NCBI RefSeq assembly: GCF_030161115.1
Contig: NZ_BSPQ01000001.1
Span: forward strand, 496,001-560,000
Direction of reading: 5' to 3'
Length of the DNA: 64,000 bases
From: Psychromonas marina
GTDB taxonomy: Bacteria > Pseudomonadota > Gammaproteobacteria > Enterobacterales > Psychromonadaceae
In this document: positions 56,915-64,000 of the stretch, one piece after another
Position numbering within the stretch: the stretch's first letter is position 1
Layout: each line of letters starts with the position of its first letter
Notes under the pieces: model-generated
Told to the model about the DNA's origin: nothing
The model's input: only the letters and a program-made list of their open reading frames with translations
The model's database searches: none
Made by a program: the position numbers and the translations under genes

Positions 56915-57774
56915 CGAAGTCGCTCATCTACATTATTAAGTAATAATTTTTCAATGAAGAATTCTAGGTGTCCTCCGGGCTGATGCGGAATTGGCCAGTC
57001 ACAAGCCCTATTGGCTAATGCTTTAAAGGCTAAAGAAGCAGGCGTTTTAGGAAAAGCTTGCACCACTACTTTTTGTTTTCGCACCGCTTGGCGTACATTG
57101 CCATCAAATGGTATGCAGGCAACAAGCTCTAATGAGGCATCTAAGAAACGGTCTGTTACACGAGTTAGCTTGGTAAAGAGATCTTGCCCTTCACGTAAAC
57201 TACGCACCATATTGGCAACAATTTTGAATCGATAAACACCGTTTTGCTTACTTAATATTTTAATTAAGGCGTAAGCATCGGTAATAGATGTCGGTTCATC
57301 ACAAACCACCATCACCACATCTTGAGCTGCTTGTGCAAAGCTAACCACCATATTGGAGATACCTGCAGCGGTATCAACAAGTAACATATCGATAGGTGTT
57401 TGCAATGAGCTAAATGCTTGAATAAGGCCAGCATGTTCAACATCACTAAGCTCAACCATTGATTGAGTGCCTGAGGTGGCAGGAATAATCATCACTCCCT
57501 CTGGACCTTCAACAATCACCTCATCCAAAGTACATTCACCAGACAATACATGCGAAAGGTTTTTAGTGACACGAATACCTAAAAGCACATCGACATTAGC
57601 AAGACCTAAATCGGCATCTAATACCAGCACGCGCTTACCACGTTGAGCAAGAGAAACAGCCATATTCAAAGTCACATTTGTTTTGCCCACACCACCTTTA
57701 CCGCCTGTGATAGCAATGACCTTTACTTGGTTGTTTTTCATTCTTCTTAACCCACTTGCTTGGTCTGAAATCAT
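56911..57774 (-). CDS. flhG: FlhG (FleN), flagellar number ATPase
   Basis: MinD-like ATPase that limits the number of polar flagella and restrains FlrA/FleQ. 287 residues. Deviant Walker A GKGGVGKTN at 25-33, Walker A' LDADLGLANVDVLLG, Walker B LLVDTAAGI. An N-terminal basic DQASGLRR segment matches the activating DQAxxLR motif that stimulates FlhF GTPase. ATG at 57774. Confidence 0.95.
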   Translation of the reverse strand: MISDQASGLRRMKNNQVKVIAITGGKGGVGKTNVTLNMAVSLAQRGKRVLVLDADLGLANVDVLLGIRVTKNLSHVLSGECTLDEVIVEGPEGVMIIPATSGTQSMVELSDVEHAGLIQAFSSLQTPIDMLLVDTAAGISNMVVSFAQAAQDVVMVVCDEPTSITDAYALIKILSKQNGVYRFKIVANMVRSLREGQDLFTKLTRVTDRFLDASLELVACIPFDGNVRQAVRKQKVVVQAFPKTPASLAFKALANRACDWPIPHQPGGHLEFFIEKLLLNNVDERLR

Positions 57775-57813
57775 ATTACACTCATCTAAATTATTGATTC
57801 TAAATACTAAATT

Positions 57814-59271
57814 CTATTCATTTTCGAAACTGCTAAACCATTGATGCTGCTCTTGCTCAAAGATCTCATTCATCGTCGCTAACGTACCTGAAATAAGGTT
57901 GTCAATGCTAGCGATCTCAATATCTTCGGGCACACGCTGTCCCGTGGTTACATAACTTATCGGCAGCGCATGTTGCATGGTTACACTTAATAACTCTGCT
58001 AAACCAATACTCTCATCTACTTTGGTTAAAATACAACCAGAAAGAGGTATACGTTTAAAATGATCCATCGCTTCTTCAACAACACGTCGTTGTGCAGTAG
58101 AAGAAACAACAAGATAGCTTTGAATATTAACACGACTATTACGCATTAACGTATCAAGTTGTTCCGATAAACGAATATCTCGTTGCCCCATCCCTGCGGT
58201 ATCAATCAATACCAATCGTTTCTCTCGAAACTGATACAAAATTTCCGATAACTCATCAGCATCCTTTGCGACACGAACACTACAACCCATTATTTTCCCA
58301 TAGGTAGCCAGTTGCTCATGTGCGCCGATACGGTATGTATCGGTAGTTATTAACGCCACTTGATCTGCACCATATTTCATTGCAAATTGTGCTGCAAGTT
58401 TGGCGATAGTAGTCGTTTTGCCAACCCCTGTTGGGCCAAGTAATGCAATTGCACCACCCTGCGATAATATCTCGTTTTTGCCAATATAAATCTTATCTTG
58501 TAATAATGCCTGAATATATTGCTGAACTTCAGTCGAAGACGCATCTTCTGGGATGTAACTCGCAAGTTGATCGGCAATATCGTCTGAAAAACCAGCTTTA
58601 GTCAACCACTTAATGATCATCGCACGAATTGGTTCCTTGCGTTCCATCTCCTGCCACATCAAACCAGAAACTTGATGTTCAAGTAGTTTACGTAATGATT
58701 CCACTTCCGCACTAATTTTGGCAATTTCTTGATTATCATTACGTGAAGGTGCAGGTGTTGTTCGACGAATGCTCGCGTTCACTTTTAGTGGCTGTTCTGT
58801 CGCCGCCCAATTCTGTTGTTCAGCTAATGTTTTTGGTCTGTTCGTTTGACTTACCTGCTCTGAAACAGCAGAAAAAGCAGGTAGTTCATCTCTTGTTTGT
58901 AGCGCTGGTTTAACCGGTTTTCTTGATCTGTTTTTTGCTTGTTGTGATTCAACTTTACCAAAGAATGAGTTCAATGATTTAGCAAAATCTTCGCCACTCT
59001 CTTTAGCGCCATTACGCGCGCTTTTTTGTAATTTAATGGGTGCTTTGGTAGAACGTGAAGATAACTGCACATTGTCATCTTGTAATGCGTTTAATGGATC
59101 TTCTTTTTTACTTATTTCAGCTTGTTGAGCTTGATAGTCCACGGCAGCAACAATCTCAATACCGCCGACGACCTTTTTATTGGACATAATCACGGCATCA
59201 GGACCTAAGACTTCCTTAACCTCAACCATCGCTGTACGCATATCTTTTGCAAAAAAACGTTTAATTTTCAT
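57814..59271 (-). CDS. flhF: FlhF, flagellar SRP-like GTPase
   Basis: Sets the polar position of the flagellum. 485 residues. N-terminal B domain (1-180; MKIKRFFAKDMRTAMVEVKE) that is long and poorly conserved, N domain (about 190-270), and G domain with P-loop GPTGVGKT at 279-286, DTYRIGAHEQL, DTAGMGQRD and TKVDE. ATG at 59271, 13 bases after flhA. Confidence 0.95.
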   Translation of the reverse strand: MKIKRFFAKDMRTAMVEVKEVLGPDAVIMSNKKVVGGIEIVAAVDYQAQQAEISKKEDPLNALQDDNVQLSSRSTKAPIKLQKSARNGAKESGEDFAKSLNSFFGKVESQQAKNRSRKPVKPALQTRDELPAFSAVSEQVSQTNRPKTLAEQQNWAATEQPLKVNASIRRTTPAPSRNDNQEIAKISAEVESLRKLLEHQVSGLMWQEMERKEPIRAMIIKWLTKAGFSDDIADQLASYIPEDASSTEVQQYIQALLQDKIYIGKNEILSQGGAIALLGPTGVGKTTTIAKLAAQFAMKYGADQVALITTDTYRIGAHEQLATYGKIMGCSVRVAKDADELSEILYQFREKRLVLIDTAGMGQRDIRLSEQLDTLMRNSRVNIQSYLVVSSTAQRRVVEEAMDHFKRIPLSGCILTKVDESIGLAELLSVTMQHALPISYVTTGQRVPEDIEIASIDNLISGTLATMNEIFEQEQHQWFSSFENE

Positions 59272-59284
59272 CTGTTATACCCAG

Positions 59285-61342
59285 CTATTGCCCTATTGAA
59301 CTAATTATTTTTATCTGTTTATCATCAGGAATTTCCTGATAAGAGAGTACATGTAAACTTGGAATCGTGTGTTTAACAAATTTCGAAAGCGTGCCCCTTA
59401 AAATCCCCGACGTCAGTAATACTGAAGGTTGACCGATCAACTCTTGCTGTTGTGACGCCTCAATGAGTGACGTTTGAATACGTTCAGCTAGTCCAGGCTC
59501 AATACCTGCGCCCTCATTTCCACCCGCCTGCATTGATTGATGCAAGATTTGTTCCAAATCCGTTGACAAGGTGATCACCGGCAGTTCGTTTTCGTTACCT
59601 ATTATCTCCTGTACTATCATGCGTTTCAATGAGATACGACAAGCTGCAGTGAGTACTTCAGGGTCTTGACTGCGTGGACCATAATCAACTAATGTTTGTA
59701 CAATCGTGCGGATGTCACGTACTGCAACATTCTCGTTTAATAAACTCTGCAACACTTTAACTACCGTACTCAAGCTCAAAATTTCAGGTACTAACCCCTC
59801 CACCAATTTAGGGTTTTTCTTAGCCAGCAGATCTAACAAGCTTTGTGCTTCTTCATGCCCTAACAGTTGGGCTGCATTATTGGTTAAAATTTGACTAAGG
59901 TGTGTGGCAACAACGGTTGCGGTATCAACAACGGTGTAACCTAATGCTTGCGCTTGTTCACGCTGCGGTTCATCAATCCAAGTTGCTTCTAAACCAAAAG
60001 CGGGATCAATACCCGCAACCCCTTCAATAGGGCCAAATACTTGCCCGGGATTAATCGCCATGTCTTTATCATGATAAATATCTGCACTACCAGAGGCGAC
60101 GCCCATCAACGAAATGGTGTAGTTATTGGGAGATAGATCCAAATTGTCACGAATATGTACCGGAGGAATTAAAAAGCCCATCTCTTGTGATAGCTTCTTA
60201 CGCACGCCTTTAATACGATCTAATAGTTCACCACCTTGACTTTTATCGACCAAAGGAATCAGGCGATAACCGACTTCTAAACCAATGGTATCAACACTTC
60301 TCACATCATCCCAACCAAGTTCTTTAGGTTCTGAAGACTCTCTTGCAGTTGCAACTGCGCCTCCCGCTTCACCTGACTCAGCTAAAGCTTGTTGTTTTTT
60401 AACACGATTTAACTGCCAGTAAGCACCACCCGCCGCAATACCACCGAGTGTTAAAAACGCAAGGTGTGGCATGCCAGGTACAATACCCATTATTAATAAA
60501 ATACCCGCGGTGATCATCAATGCTTTAGGATCGTCAAACATTTGACCCAACACACGTCCGCCCATATCCGCAGAAGTATTCTCACGCGTCACTGTAATGG
60601 CAGCGGCTATCGAAAGTAACAGCGAAGGTATCTGGGCAACCAGTCCATCACCAATAGTTAAAATAGTGTAAATTTCAGCCGCTTCTGCCATCGGAAGGTC
60701 ATACTGAGACATCCCAATGATAAAACCACCAATAATATTAATGAAAAGAATCATGATGCCCGCAATCGCATCACCTTTAACAAACTTACTCGCACCATCC
60801 ATCGAACCATAAAAATCAGCTTCCATGGTGACCTCTTCACGCCTTGAACGTGCTTGCTCTTGATCAATCAGTCCGGCATTCAAATCGGCATCGATCGCCA
60901 TCTGCTTACCTGGCATTGCGTCTAGCGTGAAGCGGGCACTAACCTCGGAGATACGGCCAGCACCTTTAGTGATTACCACAAAGTTAATAATCATCAAAAT
61001 CAAGAAGACGATTAACCCCACCGCTAAATTCCCACCAATAACCACCGAACCAAATGCTTCAATTACATTACCGGCAGCAGCACCACCTTGATGTCCTTCG
61101 AGTAAAACAACACGTGTGGATGCAACGTTTAAGGCTAAACGCATTAATGTGGCGATTAAAAGCACCGTTGGAAAAGCAGCAAAATCTAATGGTTTTTTGG
61201 TGTAAATAGACACCAACAACACTACTAATGCAAGTGCAATATTGAACGTAAACAGCATATCAAGTAGCAGCGTTGGCATCGGCAAAACAACCATTGCTAA
61301 TGCCGCTAATACCATGATTGGCGTACCAATACCGGAAAGCAT
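59285..61342 (-). CDS. flhA: FlhA, flagellar type III export gate
   Basis: Nonameric export gate. 685 residues (E. coli 692). Eight N-terminal helices (about 5-310) with the conserved FHIPEP-family segment PFPTVLLIATLMRLALNVAS-type stretch (here AAFPTVLLIATLMRLALNVA) and NFVVITKGAGRISEVSARFT, then the cytoplasmic domain that docks chaperone-substrate complexes such as FliS-flagellin. ATG at 61342 has a poor Shine-Dalgarno sequence; the frame is open 17 codons further up but lacks a usual start codon. Confidence 0.94.
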   Translation of the reverse strand: MLSGIGTPIMVLAALAMVVLPMPTLLLDMLFTFNIALALVVLLVSIYTKKPLDFAAFPTVLLIATLMRLALNVASTRVVLLEGHQGGAAAGNVIEAFGSVVIGGNLAVGLIVFLILMIINFVVITKGAGRISEVSARFTLDAMPGKQMAIDADLNAGLIDQEQARSRREEVTMEADFYGSMDGASKFVKGDAIAGIMILFINIIGGFIIGMSQYDLPMAEAAEIYTILTIGDGLVAQIPSLLLSIAAAITVTRENTSADMGGRVLGQMFDDPKALMITAGILLIMGIVPGMPHLAFLTLGGIAAGGAYWQLNRVKKQQALAESGEAGGAVATARESSEPKELGWDDVRSVDTIGLEVGYRLIPLVDKSQGGELLDRIKGVRKKLSQEMGFLIPPVHIRDNLDLSPNNYTISLMGVASGSADIYHDKDMAINPGQVFGPIEGVAGIDPAFGLEATWIDEPQREQAQALGYTVVDTATVVATHLSQILTNNAAQLLGHEEAQSLLDLLAKKNPKLVEGLVPEILSLSTVVKVLQSLLNENVAVRDIRTIVQTLVDYGPRSQDPEVLTAACRISLKRMIVQEIIGNENELPVITLSTDLEQILHQSMQAGGNEGAGIEPGLAERIQTSLIEASQQQELIGQPSVLLTSGILRGTLSKFVKHTIPSLHVLSYQEIPDDKQIKIISSIGQ

Positions 61343-61420
61343 TTTGGCTTTATTCAGCCATAAAGAGGTGAGTAATGTATTAATGGGAATAACCTATATT
61401 TTTTTTGTGGTCATATTATG

Positions 61421-61438
61421 AAGCAAGCATCAAGCCAT
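61421..61438 (-). promoter_or_regulatory. Sigma54-type promoter of flhA
   Basis: ATGGCTTGATGCTTGCTT on the minus strand; GG-N10-GC with a consensus CTTGCTT -12 half. Predicted start near 61411, about 70 bases before flhA. It would drive flhA-flhF-flhG-fliA and so feed the sigma28 level. Confidence 0.78.
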
Positions 61439-61466
61439 GTGCGAAAAATATTTTTAAAACATGAAC

Positions 61467-62606
61467 TTAGTCGTTATATTGAAACCCTTTGGGTATTTTT
61501 AAATCATTCGGTAGTGGCTTGGGTCGACCTGATTTTCCCTTACGAAACTGATCTAGCTGATAAATATAAGCAAGTACTTGCGCAATCGCGATAAATAACT
61601 CCTCAGGGACCTCATCACCAATTTCTGTTGTATGGTAAATAGCACGACATAAAGGCGGAGCCTCCATCACAGGGATTTCATATTCACGGGCAACTTCGCG
61701 GATTTTAAGCGCCATAAAATCGACACCTTTGGCGACGATATAAGGAGCTCGTTCACCATCTTGCTCATACTTAATGGCAACCGAATAATGGGTTGGGTTT
61801 GTTACGATTACATCGGCATCGGGCACATCGCCCATCATTTTACGTTGTGAAGCTTCATATTGCAGTTGACGAATTCGCTGCTTAACTTCCGGCTTACCCT
61901 CGGAGTTACGATATTCATCTTTAACCTCCTGCTTAGTCATTTTCAACTCTTGGCTATGCTTGTGAATTTGATAGGGTACATCAACAGCCACAATCACCAA
62001 CAGTGAACAACAGAGTAAGATAAACATCCAAGTGATCATATCTAACGCTTCAAACACACTACCCGGTAACGGTGTCATAGAAAGGTTTAAAATCTGCTCA
62101 AAGGTCATCGCTAAAATCGTCCATGCAACACCGATAACCACCAGCACTTTTAAGATAGATTTTAGAAGCTCGACCCAGGCTTGCATCCCTAACATACGTT
62201 TTAACCCCGCTTTAGGGCTAAGTCGACTCCATTTAGGCATCATCGATTTAGTGCTGAATATCATCCCCCCAAGTAGCGAACTGCCTAAAATAGAGATGAC
62301 AAATAACATAAATAAAATAATAAACATCGGCATCGCCAAGCCTTTAAAGCTTGTCGTTAAATGGATCCAGAGGTATTCAGGGGAAAACAACACACTTCGC
62401 TCAAAGGTGAACGAATATTTCATCATCACAGACAGTTCATAGGCTAATCGGTCACCAAAAACTAATAATGCAAAAGCAGCCGAGATAAGTACCGAGGCGG
62501 TTGCAAGCTCTTTTGAACGGGCAACCTGTCCCTTCTCTTTGGATTTACGGATTTTGTCCGGTGTGGCTTCCTCGGAGCGTTCTGTACCATTCTCATTTTC
62601 AGCCAT
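61467..62606 (-). CDS. flhB: FlhB, flagellar export switch protein
   Basis: Switches export from rod/hook to filament substrates by self-cleavage. 379 residues (E. coli 382). Four membrane helices (about 35-210) and a cytoplasmic domain with the autocleavage motif N270-P-T-H. The N-terminus (ERSEEATPDKIRKSKEKGQV) is typical. ATG at 62606, 12 bases after fliR. Confidence 0.96.
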   Translation of the reverse strand: MAENENGTERSEEATPDKIRKSKEKGQVARSKELATASVLISAAFALLVFGDRLAYELSVMMKYSFTFERSVLFSPEYLWIHLTTSFKGLAMPMFIILFMLFVISILGSSLLGGMIFSTKSMMPKWSRLSPKAGLKRMLGMQAWVELLKSILKVLVVIGVAWTILAMTFEQILNLSMTPLPGSVFEALDMITWMFILLCCSLLVIVAVDVPYQIHKHSQELKMTKQEVKDEYRNSEGKPEVKQRIRQLQYEASQRKMMGDVPDADVIVTNPTHYSVAIKYEQDGERAPYIVAKGVDFMALKIREVAREYEIPVMEAPPLCRAIYHTTEIGDEVPEELFIAIAQVLAYIYQLDQFRKGKSGRPKPLPNDLKIPKGFQYND

Positions 62607-62618
62607 ACTAAGCTCCCT

Positions 62619-63413
62619 TTAGGGTTGTTTCTCACAAACACCATTTAATAATTCACACATGGTGGTGATGCCACGCAACCACTGATTTTCAAAATGAGTT
62701 GGTACATTAATCAGGGTGATCCACAGAACAAATAATCCAAACACCATGCTGATAGAAAAACCTAAACTGAAGATATTAAGTTGTGGTGCTGCTTTGGTCA
62801 TAATGCCAAAAGAGAGGTTAACTAATAACATCGCGACCATCGAGGCGATTGAAAAAGCTAATGCAGCTTGAAACATCACAGAAAACCACCCTGCTAATTT
62901 CTGATAGTCAGTAGCAAGCAAACCTTTCATTGAAATAGGTAAAGTCTCGAAACTGCGCACAATCAACTCAATCATTAACAGGTGACCATCGACACCTAAA
63001 AACAACAGCGTAACCAGCAATACATAAAACTGACCGACAACGGGTGATGACTGTCCACTCATCGGATCCGCCATCGATGCAAAACCTAAACTGGTTTGCA
63101 TCGCGATAATTTGCCCTGCAACCACAAAAGTTTGCACAACAAAAATGGAGATAGTACCAATCGCAATCCCGATCAGTAATTGCTGTAAAATCACAAAAGC
63201 ACTGGCGACAGAAAAGAGTTCAATATCCATCGGTGCAGCAGGCAGAATTGGGAAAACAGCAATGGTCACCGCAAGCGCATAAAACAGGCGCACACGTTTT
63301 GGCGTGGTACGTGAACCCACCACTACCATCACCATTAACATCGCAGCAATACGTGTAAATGACCAAATATAAGTGGCAATCCAATTCATCAGCAGTTCAG
63401 CAGAATATTCCAT
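62619..63413 (-). CDS. fliR: FliR, flagellar export gate protein
   Basis: Part of the FliPQR export gate. 264 residues (E. coli 261), about six helices. The frame opens at a TTG at 63449 overlapping fliQ, but MEYSAELLMNWIATYIWSFT from the ATG at 63413 aligns with the family N-terminus. No strong Shine-Dalgarno sequence is visible; coupling to fliQ (26 bases upstream) is likely. Confidence 0.93.
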   Translation of the reverse strand: MEYSAELLMNWIATYIWSFTRIAAMLMVMVVVGSRTTPKRVRLFYALAVTIAVFPILPAAPMDIELFSVASAFVILQQLLIGIAIGTISIFVVQTFVVAGQIIAMQTSLGFASMADPMSGQSSPVVGQFYVLLVTLLFLGVDGHLLMIELIVRSFETLPISMKGLLATDYQKLAGWFSVMFQAALAFSIASMVAMLLVNLSFGIMTKAAPQLNIFSLGFSISMVFGLFVLWITLINVPTHFENQWLRGITTMCELLNGVCEKQP

Positions 63414-63438
63414 CGCTAGTGTTGCTTCAACATGGTCA

Positions 63439-63708
63439 TTAACCCACAACTTGCGGAATTTGATCGATCATCGCAATAAAGAATTCCATTAACTTACCAA
63501 AGCCCCAATGCGCACCAAATGCCAATGCAATTAACGTCATCATCAACCTCGGTAAAAAGCTTAAGGTTTGCTCATTGATTGAAGTCGCAGCTTGGAAAAT
63601 AGCAACCACTAAACCAATTAATAGGCTAGGAATAATAGCCGCTGAGACCAATACCAAAACAGTCCACAGTGCTTGGCGGAATATATTAACAAAAACTTCC
63701 GGTTCCAT
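63439..63708 (-). CDS. fliQ: FliQ, flagellar export gate protein
   Basis: 89 residues, the same length as E. coli, with two helices. MEPEVFVNIFRQALWTVLVL and ATSINEQTLSFLPRLMMTLI are diagnostic. AGGAG lies five bases before the ATG at 63708, which excludes the longer TTG-initiated frame from 63765. Confidence 0.96.
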   Translation of the reverse strand: MEPEVFVNIFRQALWTVLVLVSAAIIPSLLIGLVVAIFQAATSINEQTLSFLPRLMMTLIALAFGAHWGFGKLMEFFIAMIDQIPQVVG

Positions 63709-63716
63709 TTCCTCTC

Positions 63717-64000
63717 CTACAACAGACCAAAGCTGTTTGCGAGACTGCCCATGATCAAGTTCCAACCATCTACTAATACAAACAGCATTAACTTAAAGGG
63801 TAACGAAACAATCATTGGCGATAACATCATCATACCCATTGCCATTAAGATACTGGCCACCACTAAATCGATGATCAGAAAAGGGATGAATATCATAAAG
63901 CCAATTTGAAAAGCGGTTTTTAATTCACTGGTAACAAAAGCGGGAATAAGCACGGTAATAGGCACCTCTTCAGGTGTATCTACTTGCACATTCGCTATCT
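63717..64000 (-). CDS. fliP: FliP, flagellar export gate protein (C-terminal part)
   Basis: The window edge cuts this gene; the last 94 or so residues are present, from [20 protein letters not shown] to the stop TAG. Family motifs [20 protein letters not shown] and [20 protein letters not shown] are intact. The stop lies eight bases before the fliQ start. The start lies beyond 64000. Confidence 0.96.
   Translation of the reverse strand, partial: IANVQVDTPEEVPITVLIPAFVTSELKTAFQIGFMIFIPFLIIDLVVASILMAMGMMMLSPMIVSLPFKLMLFVLVDGWNLIMGSLANSFGLL

Overview
This window is a compact, AT-leaning chromosomal segment of a motile, polarly flagellated gammaproteobacterium. Gene order (lpxA-fabZ-lpxD-skp-bamA-rseP-dxr-cdsA-uppS-frr-pyrH-tsf-rpsB; cmk-rpsA-ihfB-lapA-lapB-pyrF; ccm genes next to a cheW/DUF2802 cluster) and a Vibrio/Pseudomonas-type flagellar hierarchy (FlrABC, FlhFG, ParCP) point to the Alteromonadales/Vibrionales area. 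A marine genus such as Psychromonas is a plausible host, but that is inferred from gene content and base composition only. No rRNA, tRNA, CRISPR array, prophage or intact insertion sequence is visible.

Layout. (1) 1-13 kb, minus strand: translation, lipid and envelope genes from rpsB-tsf-pyrH-frr through uppS-cdsA-dxr-rseP-bamA-skp to lpxD-fabZ-lpxA, ending in a strong terminator straight after lpxA. rpsB has a sigma70 promoter and a structured leader. (2) 13-17 kb, plus strand: map and glnD, divergent from rpsB. (3) 17-20.6 kb, minus strand: fbpABC ferric-iron ABC importer under a promoter overlapped by two Fur-box-like sites. (4) 21-33 kb: flagellar regulators flrA-flrB-flrC (minus), an inverted fliS-fliT pair (plus), then fliD, flaG and two large flagellins (minus). 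(5) 33.4-40.3 kb, minus strand: a MaoC-like hydratase, pyrF, lapBA, ihfB, rpsA, cmk and mlaA. (6) 40.3-47.3 kb: a complete ccmABCDEFGHI cytochrome c maturation operon. (7) 47.4-64 kb, minus strand: fliP(partial)QR-flhBA-flhFG-fliA-cheYZAB-motCD-parCP-cheW-DUF2802.

How it fits together. The flagellar genes form a coherent regulon. Sigma54-type sites (GG-N10-GC) precede flrB, fliS, fliD, the upstream flagellin and flhA, while the downstream flagellin has two tandem sigma28-type sites (TAAA-N15-GTCGATAA/G). This resembles the Vibrio scheme FlrA/sigma54 -> FlrBC/sigma54 -> FliA/sigma28. The chemotaxis end encodes CheA with a fourfold repeated acidic linker motif beside ParC and ParP, which in Vibrio place chemosensory arrays at the pole. 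No wholly new system was found. The most interesting points are the split and partly inverted flagellar locus, the promoter switch between the two flagellins, the CheA linker repeat, the Fur-controlled iron operon, the rpsB leader, and an unexplained inverted repeat with a coding-like remnant between fliT and fliD.
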